Assembly: GCA_021323595.1 (NCBI GenBank)
Contig: JAJPKR010000061.1
Span: 1 to 64,000 of the forward strand
Origin: Terriglobia bacterium
Lineage (GTDB): Bacteria > Acidobacteriota > Terriglobia > Terriglobales > SCQP01
Direction of reading: 5' to 3'
DNA length: 64,000 nt
The notes under the pieces are model-generated. The model saw nothing but the letters and a program-made list of their open reading frames with translations. It made no database searches and had not been told where the DNA came from. Made by a program: the position numbers and the translations under genes. Shown piece after piece: positions 33,317 through 41,245 of the stretch; within the stretch, counting starts at the first letter, position 1; every line of letters starts with the position of its first letter.

Positions 33317-34243
33317 ATGGCTGCGGCAATAGAGCTCCAAGGCGTTTCTAAGTCCTACGGTTCGGTCCACGCCGTCTCCTCGCTCGATCTTCGCGTTCCT
33401 GAAGGCAGCGTCTACGGCTTCCTTGGCCCGAATGGCTCCGGCAAGACCACGACGATTCGCATGATCATGAACATCCTCGTGCCGGACCAGGGCTCTCTCT
33501 TTATCCAGGGCCGAAGTGTGAGCAAAGACACCAAAGATGTCATCGGCTATCTGCCGGAGGAGCGAGGCCTTTACCCAAAGATGAAGGTCGCCGAGCTCAT
33601 TCGCTTCTTCGCCGAGTTGAAGAATGTGCCCCGCTCCGATCTCGAGCGGCGGGTGCGCTACTGGCTGGAGCGAGTGGATCTGGCGGACTGGGGAGCGAAG
33701 AAAGTCAATGAACTATCCAAGGGCATGCAGCAGAAAATTCAGTTCATTGTCAGCGTGATCGCCGACCCGCCGATTTTGATCCTCGACGAGCCCTCCTCGG
33801 GACTGGACCCAGTCAATGCCAATCTGCTGCGGGAGATCCTGTTGGAACTGCGTTCCCAGGGCAAGACCATCCTGTTCTCGACGCATCGCATGGAAGAGGC
33901 CGAGCGGCTCTGCGACCACATTTGCCTGATCAGCAAGGGGCATAAAGTCCTGGATGGCGAACTGAACGCCATTCGCAACTCCGCGGGCAAAGGGACGGTG
34001 CGCATCGATTACCGCGGCGATGCGCAGATCTTGCGGCGGGGACCGGGCGTCGCCAGCGTCGCCGATTACGGAAATTATGCCGAGGTGCAAATGGCGCCGG
34101 GCGGCGAGCCCGCCGCGCTCCTGCGCTGGCTGGCGCCGCAGCTAGAAATGACGCGTTTTGAAATGCAGGCGCCCAGCCTGAACCAAATATTCCTGGATAG
34201 CGTCGGCGCCACCACCGCCGTGCCGGCGGCGCACGGAGGCTGA
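33317..34243 (+). CDS. ABC transporter ATP-binding protein, NatA-like
   Basis: A 308-residue ATPase with Walker A GPNGSGKTT (about 38-46), the Q-loop region, signature-like LSKGMQQKIQF, Walker B PILILDEPSSGLD and the H-loop STHRM. The C-terminal 80 residues (RIDYRGDAQILRRGPGVASVADYGNYAEVQMAPGG) are the DUF4162-type extension of the NatA/CcmA export group. It energises the adjacent membrane protein, whose GTG starts 4 bases after the stop. The first ATG of the frame was rejected because the second directly precedes the conserved AIELQGVSKSYG. Substrate unknown, possibly Na+ or a drug. Confidence 0.93.
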   Translation: MAAAIELQGVSKSYGSVHAVSSLDLRVPEGSVYGFLGPNGSGKTTTIRMIMNILVPDQGSLFIQGRSVSKDTKDVIGYLPEERGLYPKMKVAELIRFFAELKNVPRSDLERRVRYWLERVDLADWGAKKVNELSKGMQQKIQFIVSVIADPPILILDEPSSGLDPVNANLLREILLELRSQGKTILFSTHRMEEAERLCDHICLISKGHKVLDGELNAIRNSAGKGTVRIDYRGDAQILRRGPGVASVADYGNYAEVQMAPGGEPAALLRWLAPQLEMTRFEMQAPSLNQIFLDSVGATTAVPAAHGG

Positions 34244-34247
34244 GGCC

Positions 34248-35519
34248 GTGTCGAAACTCCTGATCATCGCCAAGCGCGAGTACGTGCAACGGGTCAAGAG
34301 CAAGGGTTTCGTGATCTTCACGATTCTATTGCCCGCCCTGATGGCCGGCTACATCCTTTTCATCGTCGCCATCAGCCGTGCCAGCCAAAATCAGCCGAGC
34401 CACTTGGCGGTGATCGACCTCTCGGGTGAAATTCTGCCGGTATTGCGGCAAGAACTGACGGACAAGCTGAGCAACGGCAAGCCCAAATTCACCATCGAAG
34501 CCGTGACCGCCACGCCGGCGACTTTGCCGCAAGCTGAGCGCCGATTGGAACAAGCCGTTCTCGCCGGACGGTACACCGGCTTTCTCGTGCTGCCGGCGGA
34601 CATCCTTACCAGCCACACCGCGCAATATCACGCCAAGAACGTCATCCTGGACGGCCAGACGATTCAGAATCGCTTGCGCGATGCGGTGACACGCGTGCGG
34701 CTGCGGCAGGCGGGCATCGCGGCCGACCAGGTGCCGCAGTACTTCGCCGCCTTCGATCTCCAAGGTCTGCGCATCACGCCCGAGGGCGAACGCCAAGATC
34801 AGGGCCAGACGCTGGCTTTGGCCTATATCCTCGGCGGCCTCCTTTATTTCGTGCTGATCTTCTACGGCATGAACTTCATGAGCAGCGTGGTTGAGGAAAA
34901 GACCAGCCGCGTCGCCGAAGTCGTGCTCTCCTCGGTCAGCGCCTTCGGGCTGCTGATGGGCAAGATCTTGGGCGTGGCCGGAGCGGCGCTGACGCAAGCC
35001 TGCATCTGGGGCGCGTGCTTGGCGCTGGTCGGCGCATATTCCGCCGTGGTGGCGTCGGCGGCCGGCGGCGGCTGGCTGCGGCATATCCCGCCCATCGGCC
35101 CGATGATCTATATCTCCTTCATCATTTTCTTCGTGCTCGGGTTCCTGCTCTACTCCAGCCTCTATGCCGCGGTCGGAGCGACGGTTTCGAGCGAACAGGA
35201 GATGCGGCAATCGGCCATGCCGATCACGCTCTTGATCGTGGCGGCCTTTTTCATTTCGTTCACGCCGATGATGCAGGTGGGCACGTCCCTCACGGCGGTG
35301 ATCTTGTCGGAAATTCCCTTTTTCGCTCCCATTCTGATGATGGTGCGCATCCCCATCGCGAACCCGCCGTTCTGGCAGATCGCGCTGTCGTGGGCGCTCT
35401 GCGCCGCGACGCTGGTGATCATCATCCAGTTCACCGCGAAGATCTACCGCGTCGGCATTCTGATGACGGGCAAGCGGCCCAATTTGCCCGAGCTGTTGCG
35501 CTGGCTCAAGTACAGCTAG
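34248..35519 (+). CDS. ABC-2-type export permease, NatB-like
   Basis: A 423-residue membrane protein. TM1 (FVIFTILLPALMAGYILFIVAI, about 24-45) is followed by a roughly 130-residue extracytoplasmic domain (HLAVIDLSGEILPVLRQ onward). Five to six further TMs lie from about residue 185 (ALAYILGGLLYFVLIFYGMNFMSSVVEEKTSRVAEVVLSSVSAFGLLMGKILG is the characteristic ABC-2 block). This matches NatB/YhaP-type permeases. It works with the ATPase just upstream; the two genes form a self-contained transporter unit. Start is GTG. Confidence 0.92.
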   Translation: MSKLLIIAKREYVQRVKSKGFVIFTILLPALMAGYILFIVAISRASQNQPSHLAVIDLSGEILPVLRQELTDKLSNGKPKFTIEAVTATPATLPQAERRLEQAVLAGRYTGFLVLPADILTSHTAQYHAKNVILDGQTIQNRLRDAVTRVRLRQAGIAADQVPQYFAAFDLQGLRITPEGERQDQGQTLALAYILGGLLYFVLIFYGMNFMSSVVEEKTSRVAEVVLSSVSAFGLLMGKILGVAGAALTQACIWGACLALVGAYSAVVASAAGGGWLRHIPPIGPMIYISFIIFFVLGFLLYSSLYAAVGATVSSEQEMRQSAMPITLLIVAAFFISFTPMMQVGTSLTAVILSEIPFFAPILMMVRIPIANPPFWQIALSWALCAATLVIIIQFTAKIYRVGILMTGKRPNLPELLRWLKYS

Positions 35520-35579
35520 CCGCGCGGGCGTGCCCGGGCCATCACCGGCTCGCCAGGCGCCCGCCGCGACCAGGGCCGA

Positions 35580-36800
35580 TCAGGTGCGGTAGCTGGCGTT
35601 GATGTGGATGTAGGCTTCGGTCAGATCGCAGGTCCACATCCAGGCGCGAGCGCGCCCTGCGCCCAAGCGCACGCGGACCTCTACCTCTTTCACATCCAAG
35701 CGCCGCTTGGCCTCGCCTTCATCGAAGGGCAGGGCGCGGCCGCGGCGATAGAGCACCATGCCGTTGGCCTGCACTTCCGCCCGTTCGGGATCGAAGCGCG
35801 CGCCGGAGTAGCCGGCCGCCGCCAAGATGCGGCCCCAATTGGGATCGGCGCCGGCCAGCGCGGTCTTCACCAGCGGCGAATGCGCGATGGCGCGCGCGGC
35901 GCGATCGGCTTCGGCCGCGGTGCGCGCCCCCTCGACGGTAATCGTGACGAAGCGCCGCGCGCCTTCGCCGTCGCACACGATCTGCCGCGCGAGCGACGCG
36001 GCCACGGCGGCGAGCGCGGGCGTGAAGACGGCGGCGGCGGCGGGCGCGAGCGGCTTTCCCGCCGCTGCCAGCAGCGCCACCATGTCGTTGGTCGAGGTGT
36101 CGCCATCGACGGTGATGCGATGAAAGGAGACCGCAAGCGCTTGCCGGAGGCAGCGCCGCAGCAGCGGCAGGGCGAGCGGCGCATCGGTAAAGAGAAAGCC
36201 CAGCATGGTGGCCATGCGGGGGTGAATCATGCCGGCGCCCTTGGCGAAGCCGCCGACGTGATAGACGCGCCCGCCGAAGCGAAAACTCGCCCCCGCCAGC
36301 TTCGGCCGCGTATCGGTCGTGCAGATGGCCTGCGCTGCCGCGGCGGCGCCGTCTTCATCGGCGCGCCGGGACCATCGCTCGAGTTGCGCGGTGATGCGTT
36401 TCCACGGCAGGGGCACGCCGATGACGCCGGTCGAGGCAACCAGGATTTCTTCGCGGCCGCACGCGAGCAGCTGCGCCGCGCTCCGCGCCGTCGCCTGCGC
36501 CGCCCGCCGGCCGGCGGCGCCGGTGGCGCAGTTGGCGTTGCCGGAGTTCACCACCAGAGCCCGCACCCGGCCGCCGCCGCGGCGCAGGTTTTCCCGGCTC
36601 AGGCGCACCGGCGCGGCTTGCAGCCGATTGGTCGTGAAGACCGCGGCGCACCGCGCCGCCGGCTCGGCGATGATCCAGGCGAGATCGGCGGCCGCCTCCT
36701 TGATGCCGCAGGGGCCCGCGAGAAACCGGAAGCCGCCCAGGTTCGCGGGCCACGCGGGCGACGCCTCGGCGCCGCCCCGCTTGCCGTCCCGCCCGCTCAC
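35580..36800 (-). CDS. argJ: Bifunctional glutamate N-acetyltransferase / amino-acid acetyltransferase
   Basis: A 406-residue ArgJ that transfers acetyl from N-acetylornithine to glutamate and can also use acetyl-CoA. The self-cleavage site is intact: KGAGMIHPRMATMLGFLFTD, where the A/T bond of ATML is cut and Thr becomes the nucleophile. Other blocks: AAVFTTNRLQAAPV, VVNSGNANCATG, TGVIGVPLPW, VDGDTSTNDM and ADPNWGRILAAAGYSG. Last gene of argC-argB-GNAT-argJ. GTG start overlaps the GNAT stop (GTGA). The frame is open further upstream, but only as a shadow of the GNAT gene. Whether it is mono- or bifunctional cannot be read from sequence. Confidence 0.95.
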   Translation of the reverse strand: MSGRDGKRGGAEASPAWPANLGGFRFLAGPCGIKEAAADLAWIIAEPAARCAAVFTTNRLQAAPVRLSRENLRRGGGRVRALVVNSGNANCATGAAGRRAAQATARSAAQLLACGREEILVASTGVIGVPLPWKRITAQLERWSRRADEDGAAAAAQAICTTDTRPKLAGASFRFGGRVYHVGGFAKGAGMIHPRMATMLGFLFTDAPLALPLLRRCLRQALAVSFHRITVDGDTSTNDMVALLAAAGKPLAPAAAAVFTPALAAVAASLARQIVCDGEGARRFVTITVEGARTAAEADRAARAIAHSPLVKTALAGADPNWGRILAAAGYSGARFDPERAEVQANGMVLYRRGRALPFDEGEAKRRLDVKEVEVRVRLGAGRARAWMWTCDLTEAYIHINASYRT

Positions 36801-37303
36801 GGAACGAGCGCCAGGGCGGCGGCCGGCGCGGGCGCCTCGCTTTCGGCGGCGAAGATATCGCGAATCACCGCATGCTGCCGGCAGACCGGGCGCTTGGGGC
36901 AGGCGGCGCAGTCGCGGCTGAATTTTTGCGGCAGCGCGCCGAGGTCGGTGTCGGTAAACCCGAGGCGATAGAAAAACTGCGGCGCGTGCGTCAGCGCAAA
37001 CACCTTCCACACCTGATGCGCTTTCGCCTCTTCGACCAGCGCCGCCGTCAGTTGCCGGCCCAGGCCTTGGCCGCGGCGGGCCGGCGCCACCGCCAGCGAC
37101 TGGATCTCGGCCACGTCTTCGTCGAGAAAGTGCAGCGCTCCGCTGGCCACGATCCGGCCGTTGGCTTCGATCACGGTGAAATCGCGGATATTCTCGCAGA
37201 GGTAGCGCAAGCTCCGCGGCAGCAGCAATCCCTGCGCCACGTACGGCTGCATCAGCGCATGAATCTCGGCGGCGTCGTACAGGCGCGCGGGCCGAATCGT
37301 CAT
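36797..37303 (-). CDS. GNAT amino-acid N-acetyltransferase, short ArgA-type (N-acetylglutamate synthase)
   Basis: A 168-residue GNAT enzyme. The acetyl-CoA site is IQSLAVAPARRGQGLGRQLTAAL (about 67-89), with the preceding TIRPARLYDAAEIHALMQPYVAQGLLLPRS. The C-terminal part bears a cysteine cluster, CAACPKRPVCRQHA, resembling the tail of the stand-alone short N-acetylglutamate synthases of other phyla. Its place between argB and argJ in a fully overlapped operon (ATGA with argB, GTGA with argJ) strongly suggests it makes N-acetylglutamate to prime the cycle. The cysteines may bind metal. Confidence 0.85.
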   Translation of the reverse strand: MTIRPARLYDAAEIHALMQPYVAQGLLLPRSLRYLCENIRDFTVIEANGRIVASGALHFLDEDVAEIQSLAVAPARRGQGLGRQLTAALVEEAKAHQVWKVFALTHAPQFFYRLGFTDTDLGALPQKFSRDCAACPKRPVCRQHAVIRDIFAAESEAPAPAAALALVP

Positions 37304-38106
37304 CGGGGCACCTCCGCGGTGGCGCATGGGTTTCGCAGGCGCGTGCCGGCCGGCGCGCCGCCGGTGATCCATTCCCTCGCGCCGGCGATGGCAATCTCGC
37401 CGACGCCGCCGGCCAACGCCGCGCGGCAAGACGCCAGCTTCGGCAGCATGCCGCCGGAGACGGCGCCGCCGGCGCTCAGCGTCTCGAGCTCTTCCAGATC
37501 CAGTTCGGCGATGATGCGTCCCGCGCCGTCGCGCACGCCGGGAACGTCGGTCAAAAACAGCAGCCGGTCGGCGCGCAACTGCACGGCGCAGGCGGCGGCG
37601 AAGGCATCGGCGTTGACGTTCAGCGGCGAGCCGTCGGCGGCGGCGGCGAGGCTAGCGAGCACGGGGATGAAGCCCGACGCCAGCAACGTTTCGAGCAGGC
37701 GCGGCTCGCCGCCCGTCATCTCGCCGACGAATCCCAGTTCGGGCGCGCCGGCGCAGGCGCGCAGGCAGCCGCCATCCACGCCGCTCAGCCCTACCGCGCG
37801 GGGCCCCGCCGCCGCGCGCGGCTCCTGGGCCAGCGCCCGGTTCAGCGCCGCCACCAACCGCGTATTCACGGCTCCGGCCAGGACCATGACGGCGGCCTCC
37901 AGCGTCGGTTGGTCGGTGACGCGCAAGCCGCGATGAAAGCTGCTGGCGATGCCCAGCCGCGACAGCATCGCGGTCAGCGCCTTGCCGCCGCCATGCACCA
38001 AGCAGAGGCGTTCGCCCGCCAGCGCCCGGCGCGCCAGCGCTCGCGCCAGGTCGGCGGAAGGCTCGGGCTCGAGCACGCTGCCGCCGATTTTGATCACCGT
38101 GGTCAC
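37300..38106 (-). CDS. argB: Acetylglutamate kinase
   Basis: A 268-residue amino-acid kinase, second step of arginine synthesis (ATP-dependent phosphorylation of N-acetylglutamate). Motifs: VIKIGGSVLE (residues 4-13), CLVHGGGKALT, RGLRVTD, LNVNADAFAAACAVQLRADRLLFLTDVPGV and SGGMLPKLASCRAAL. Length is slightly below the usual 280-300, and the N-terminal helix associated with arginine-inhibited hexameric forms is absent, suggesting an arginine-insensitive enzyme. GTG start overlaps the argC stop (GTGA). Confidence 0.94.
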   Translation of the reverse strand: MTTVIKIGGSVLEPEPSADLARALARRALAGERLCLVHGGGKALTAMLSRLGIASSFHRGLRVTDQPTLEAAVMVLAGAVNTRLVAALNRALAQEPRAAAGPRAVGLSGVDGGCLRACAGAPELGFVGEMTGGEPRLLETLLASGFIPVLASLAAAADGSPLNVNADAFAAACAVQLRADRLLFLTDVPGVRDGAGRIIAELDLEELETLSAGGAVSGGMLPKLASCRAALAGGVGEIAIAGAREWITGGAPAGTRLRNPCATAEVPR

Positions 38107-39161
38107 GGCAGGCCGGCTCCCTCGGGCAGCCCCAGCATCAAATTCATGTTCTGCACCGCCTGGCCGGCCGCGCCCTTCAGCAAGTTGTCGAGGCAGCTCA
38201 CGACAATTGCCTGGCGGGAGGCTTCGCGCACGCGGAAGCCGACGTCGCAGAAATTGGTATGCGTCACGTCGCGCAATTCCGGCAGCCGCTCGCCGCGCAC
38301 GCGCACGAACGGGCGCGCGTCGTAAGCCCGGCGATAGAGGGCCTCGAGCTCGGCGGCGCCGGCGCCGTTGGCGAGGGGCACGTAACAGGTGGCCAGGATG
38401 CCGCGCGCGACCGGCAGCAGATGCGGCGTGAAGGTGAATTCCTCCACCGGCAGCCCCGCCTGTGCGGCAATTTCCGGCGTGTGGCGATGCGTCGCGACGC
38501 CGTACGCCTTGCAATTGCTCTCGAGTTCGACGAAATGCAGGTCCTCACGCAAGCTGCGGCCGGCGCCGCTGGCGCCCGACTTGGCGTCGCAAATGACGCC
38601 GGCGGCGCGCGCGGCGCCGCTCGCCAGCAGCGGCCACAGCGCGGTGTTGGCGGCGGTGGCATAGCAGCCGGGATTGGCCACCAGACGCGCGGCGGCGATC
38701 GGCGCCGGGTAGCGCTCCGGCCAGCCGTAGACGGCTTCGGCGAGCAGCTCCGGCGCGGTGTGCGGTTGCCCGTACCAGCGGCGGAACTCCTCGGCGTCGC
38801 GCAAGCGAAACGCCCCGCTCAGATCCACCAGCCGCGCCGCGGTCTCGCGCCACAGCCGCGGCACCCATTCCAGGGAGACCTCGTGCGGCGTCGCCAAGAA
38901 AATCAAATCGAGCGCCGCCGCGCGCACCGCGTCGAGCGAGAGCGGAACGCACTCCAAATCGGTGCGGCCGGCGAAGGCCGGCGCCCGCTCCGCCAGCGGC
39001 CGCGCCCCGGCACCCTCCCGCCCGGAGGTGAACACGCCCGCCAGGGTCACGCCGGGATGGCCGAGCAGCAGGCGCGCCAGTTCCAGGCCGGCGTAGCCGG
39101 TGACCCCGATCACGCCCACCCGCGCGCGCCCGGGCGCGCCCGGCTGCGAATAATTATTCAT
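38103..39161 (-). CDS. argC: N-acetyl-gamma-glutamyl-phosphate reductase
   Basis: A 352-residue NADPH-dependent reductase, third step of arginine synthesis. The N-terminal Rossmann motif is VGVIGVTGYAGLELARLLLGHPGV (about 14-37). The catalytic cysteine is in LVANPGCYATAANTAL, and HRHTPEIAAQAG plus a C-terminal VVSCLDNLLKGAAGQAVQNMN complete the family pattern. First gene of the arg operon. The ATG lies inside an ARG-box-like palindrome and only a few bases after the predicted transcription start, without a ribosome-binding site, so it may be read from a leaderless mRNA. Confidence 0.95.
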   Translation of the reverse strand: MNNYSQPGAPGRARVGVIGVTGYAGLELARLLLGHPGVTLAGVFTSGREGAGARPLAERAPAFAGRTDLECVPLSLDAVRAAALDLIFLATPHEVSLEWVPRLWRETAARLVDLSGAFRLRDAEEFRRWYGQPHTAPELLAEAVYGWPERYPAPIAAARLVANPGCYATAANTALWPLLASGAARAAGVICDAKSGASGAGRSLREDLHFVELESNCKAYGVATHRHTPEIAAQAGLPVEEFTFTPHLLPVARGILATCYVPLANGAGAAELEALYRRAYDARPFVRVRGERLPELRDVTHTNFCDVGFRVREASRQAIVVSCLDNLLKGAAGQAVQNMNLMLGLPEGAGLP

Positions 39162-39180
39162 CGCAAGAATAATTATTCAT
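39148..39180 (-). promoter_or_regulatory. Tandem ARG-box-like operators at argC
   Basis: The 14-mer ATGAATAATTATTC occurs twice on the minus strand, 19 bases apart (39167-39180 and 39148-39161). Each contains TGAAT-AATT-ATTC, which matches the ArgR operator consensus TGAAT-WWWW-ATTCA at all but the last base. Two adjacent boxes at an arg promoter is the standard ArgR arrangement. The second box contains the argC start codon, so bound repressor would cover both the -10 and the start. Confidence 0.75.
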
Positions 39181-39201
39181 TGGCGGCAGGGACGCTGTCA
39201 A
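39172..39201 (-). promoter_or_regulatory. Promoter of the arg operon
   Basis: On the minus strand TTGACA (39201-39196) is followed after 18 bases by AATAAT (39177-39172), five of six matches to the -10 consensus, lying inside the first ARG-box palindrome. Initiation about seven bases on would fall within four or so bases of the argC ATG at 39161. Confidence 0.65.
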
Positions 39202-39326
39202 GCGGAACGGCGGGCGGGAACCGCGGCGGCGCCGCGCGCCGGGGCCGCCGCTCCGCCGGGCGAGCGCGCCGGTCGCGCGGGCCGCACCGCCCGCGGCAAC
39301 GCCGGCGGCGACGGCCGGGTTGCTTT

Positions 39327-39346
39327 TTCGCCCTATCTTCGCCTAT
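39327..39346 (+). promoter_or_regulatory. Direct repeat upstream of lexA, candidate LexA operator
   Basis: TTCGCCCTAT and TTCGCCTAT follow one another with an 11-base period (TTC-N8-TTC). This spacing equals that of the direct-repeat LexA boxes of alphaproteobacteria (GTTC-N7-GTTC), but the first base differs in each half. It overlaps a weak promoter-like pair, TTGCTT and TATGCT. Weak evidence. Confidence 0.3.
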
Positions 39347-39360
39347 GCTCGAAAGCGCGG

Positions 39361-39987
39361 ATGAGCCTGACCCGGCGGCAAAAGCAAGTGCTCGATTTCC
39401 TGCGCGCCTTTCTGGCGCGCGAGGGCTACGTGCCGAGCTTTCAAGAGATCGCCGGCGGGCTGGGGCTCTCTTCCGTCGCCACCGTGCACAAGCACCTGGC
39501 CACGCTGCAGGCGAAAGGCTACCTGCGCCGCGGTCCCGGCTTCCGCCGGCATTTCGAGCTGATCAATCGCGAATCGATCGAGCGGCGCCACCGCCGCTGG
39601 CGCGCCAACCGCAACCGTCTTCCCTTGGTGGGCCGCATCGCCGCCGGCAAGCCCATCGAGGCAATCGAGGCTCGCGGCGAAATTTCCCTCGCCGATCTGG
39701 CGCGCGGCCGCCAGGTGTTCGCGCTGGAAGTGCGCGGCGACAGCATGATTGACGACCATATCGTGGAGGGCGATTACGTCCTGGTCGAGCGCGTGCCGCA
39801 GGTCGAGAACGGCGAACTGGTGGTGGCCCTGGTGGAAGGCAGCGAGGCGACCCTGAAGCGCTTCTATCGCGAGCGCAACGGCTTGATCCGGCTGCAGCCC
39901 GCCAACGAGCGCCTGCGGCCGCTGCTGCTGGCGGCTGACCGCGTCGAGATCCAGGGCCGGGTGATCGGCGTGTTGCGCCGCTATTAG
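39361..39987 (+). CDS. lexA: LexA repressor
   Basis: A 208-residue SOS repressor/S24 autopeptidase. The N-terminal winged helix is MSLTRRQKQVLDFLRAFLAREGYVPSFQEIAGGLGLSSVATVHKHLATLQAKGYLRR. The cleavage site is an Ala-Gly bond in GRIAAGKPIEA. The catalytic serine is in LEVRGDSMIDDHIVEGDYVLVE, and the lysine in EATLKRFYRERNGLIRLQPAN. RecA filaments stimulate its self-cleavage in the known system. A direct repeat TTCGCC(C)TAT with 11-base spacing lies just upstream (39327-39346) and could be its own operator. No ribosome-binding site is seen. It is divergent from argC and converges with the TPR gene (1-base gap). Confidence 0.96.
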   Translation: MSLTRRQKQVLDFLRAFLAREGYVPSFQEIAGGLGLSSVATVHKHLATLQAKGYLRRGPGFRRHFELINRESIERRHRRWRANRNRLPLVGRIAAGKPIEAIEARGEISLADLARGRQVFALEVRGDSMIDDHIVEGDYVLVERVPQVENGELVVALVEGSEATLKRFYRERNGLIRLQPANERLRPLLLAADRVEIQGRVIGVLRRY

Positions 39988-39988
39988 C

Positions 39989-41038
39989 TCATCCCAGGCT
40001 GGCGAGCAAGCGAGCGGCATCGTCGCGCGTGGGCTGATCGGGCTCCGGCGCGGTGGCCAGGTAATGTTGCAGCAATTCCCTGGCCCAGGAGAAATTCCGC
40101 CCCGTTTGTTTCAGCGCTTGCGCGACCAGGTAATCCCCCAAACGGCTGTCGGGATGAAGGGCCAAGCTGGCCCGCAAGACGCTGCGCGCCTCCGCCTCGC
40201 GCCCCAAGAAAACCAGCACCGCCGCGTAATAGGCCGAATACAGGCTCGATTGCGCTTGCAGCTTCGCCGCGCGCTCGAGGTAGGGCGCGGCGGTGGCATA
40301 TTGCCGCTGCTGAAAATAGGTCAGGCCGGCGTAAAAGATGCCGCGCGGATCGTTCGGGTACTTGCGCGCGGCCTCCAGATACTCCTGCAGCGCCTGCTGG
40401 TTGTGGTTGGCCGCCAAATCGATCGCCGCGCGCGCGATATAGCCGTCCACGGGATCGACGAGCGCGAGCCGGCCGGCCTGCTGCAAGGCATTGCCGGTGC
40501 TGCCGCCCGCCGCCGCCGGCACCTCCAAATTGAAATTGATCCAGCCCCAATGGACATCGGGCAGGTTGGGATTCAAGGTGCTGGCCAACTCGAGCTGCTT
40601 TTTGATCTTGCCCAATTGCAGCAAGGCGCGAAACCGGCTCATGTGCTTCGCCCGTTCCCCCAGGGCTTCACTGAGGTAGAGGTGGCAAAGGGCGCATTGC
40701 TGGTCCAAGTCCACGGCCTGCTTGGCTTGCGCGAGGGCGGCGACGTAGTCTCCGAATCCGACCAGTACGTGGGCGCTGTAGGCCAGCAGGCGCGGGTTGT
40801 TCGGATCTTGACCGAGGGAGGCAGTCAGCAACTGCCGCGCTTCCTTCCAGCGCCCCCACTCCAGCAAATTGCCGGCATGTTGCAGCACCGCTTGGGTCTC
40901 GGCAGCGGTGAGCGAGAAGCCGAAGAGCGGCAGCGCCAAGGCGAGCACCAGGCAACCGCCCCAACGAATCGAACGGCGGATCCACTCAGGCCGGATCGAG
41001 CGCCAAATTGGGAAACACCGACGAGCGTTGGCAATCAC
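39989..41038 (-). CDS. TPR-repeat protein, exported or membrane-anchored
   Basis: About 349 residues. A signal peptide or anchor (GGCLVLALALPLFGFSLTAA, about 27-46) is followed by at least seven tetratricopeptide-like helical pairs, for example GNLLEWGRWKEARQLLTASLGQDPNN, YSAHVLVGFGDYVAALAQAKQAVDLD, YARAAIDLAANHNQQALQEYLEAARKYPNDPRG and LTYFQQRQYATAAPYLERAAKLQ. TPRs mediate protein contacts, so it is probably an envelope scaffold. GTG was preferred as start. An ATG 55 codons earlier (41203) is possible but adds a cysteine- and arginine-rich stretch that overlaps the response-regulator promoter. No operon partner. Confidence 0.75.
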   Translation of the reverse strand: MIANARRCFPIWRSIRPEWIRRSIRWGGCLVLALALPLFGFSLTAAETQAVLQHAGNLLEWGRWKEARQLLTASLGQDPNNPRLLAYSAHVLVGFGDYVAALAQAKQAVDLDQQCALCHLYLSEALGERAKHMSRFRALLQLGKIKKQLELASTLNPNLPDVHWGWINFNLEVPAAAGGSTGNALQQAGRLALVDPVDGYIARAAIDLAANHNQQALQEYLEAARKYPNDPRGIFYAGLTYFQQRQYATAAPYLERAAKLQAQSSLYSAYYAAVLVFLGREAEARSVLRASLALHPDSRLGDYLVAQALKQTGRNFSWARELLQHYLATAPEPDQPTRDDAARLLASLG

Positions 41039-41181
41039 CGAATCGGACTGGACTCCTTGGAATAACGATCGCGCGAAACTTGCGGAACTACGCCGCCGCT
41101 CGGGCGCACACGAGCAGCACCCGTCTTTCCAGGTTGGGCCGGTACAGGCCCTCAACTCCGGCCCTGGCAGCCGCCCTTTCC

Positions 41182-41209
41182 TTGGGACAGCGCTTACAGC
41201 CATTATAAT
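41182..41209 (+). promoter_or_regulatory. Promoter of the two-component operon
   Basis: TTGGGA (41182-41187), a 16-base spacer and a perfect TATAAT (41204-41209). The response-regulator ATG lies 37 bases after the -10. No clear ribosome-binding site stands before that ATG. Confidence 0.6.
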
Positions 41210-41245
41210 GAGAGACTTCGAGCCAGGAACCCGTGCAGCTCATCA

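Noticed and set aside
33214-33351. Possible 45-codon leader ORF before the ABC ATPase
   Set aside because: The ATG lies in the hairpin loop directly after a purine run, with no proper spacing, and the peptide has no attenuation-like codon run.
36801-37394. Upstream extension of the argJ frame
   Set aside because: It overlaps the GNAT gene in another frame and has no ArgJ homology; GTG at 36800 gives the usual length.
39154-39180. Eight-codon reading frame starting at the upstream copy of the ATGAATAATTATTC repeat
   Set aside because: It would start upstream of the predicted transcription start and is explained by the duplicated operator sequence.
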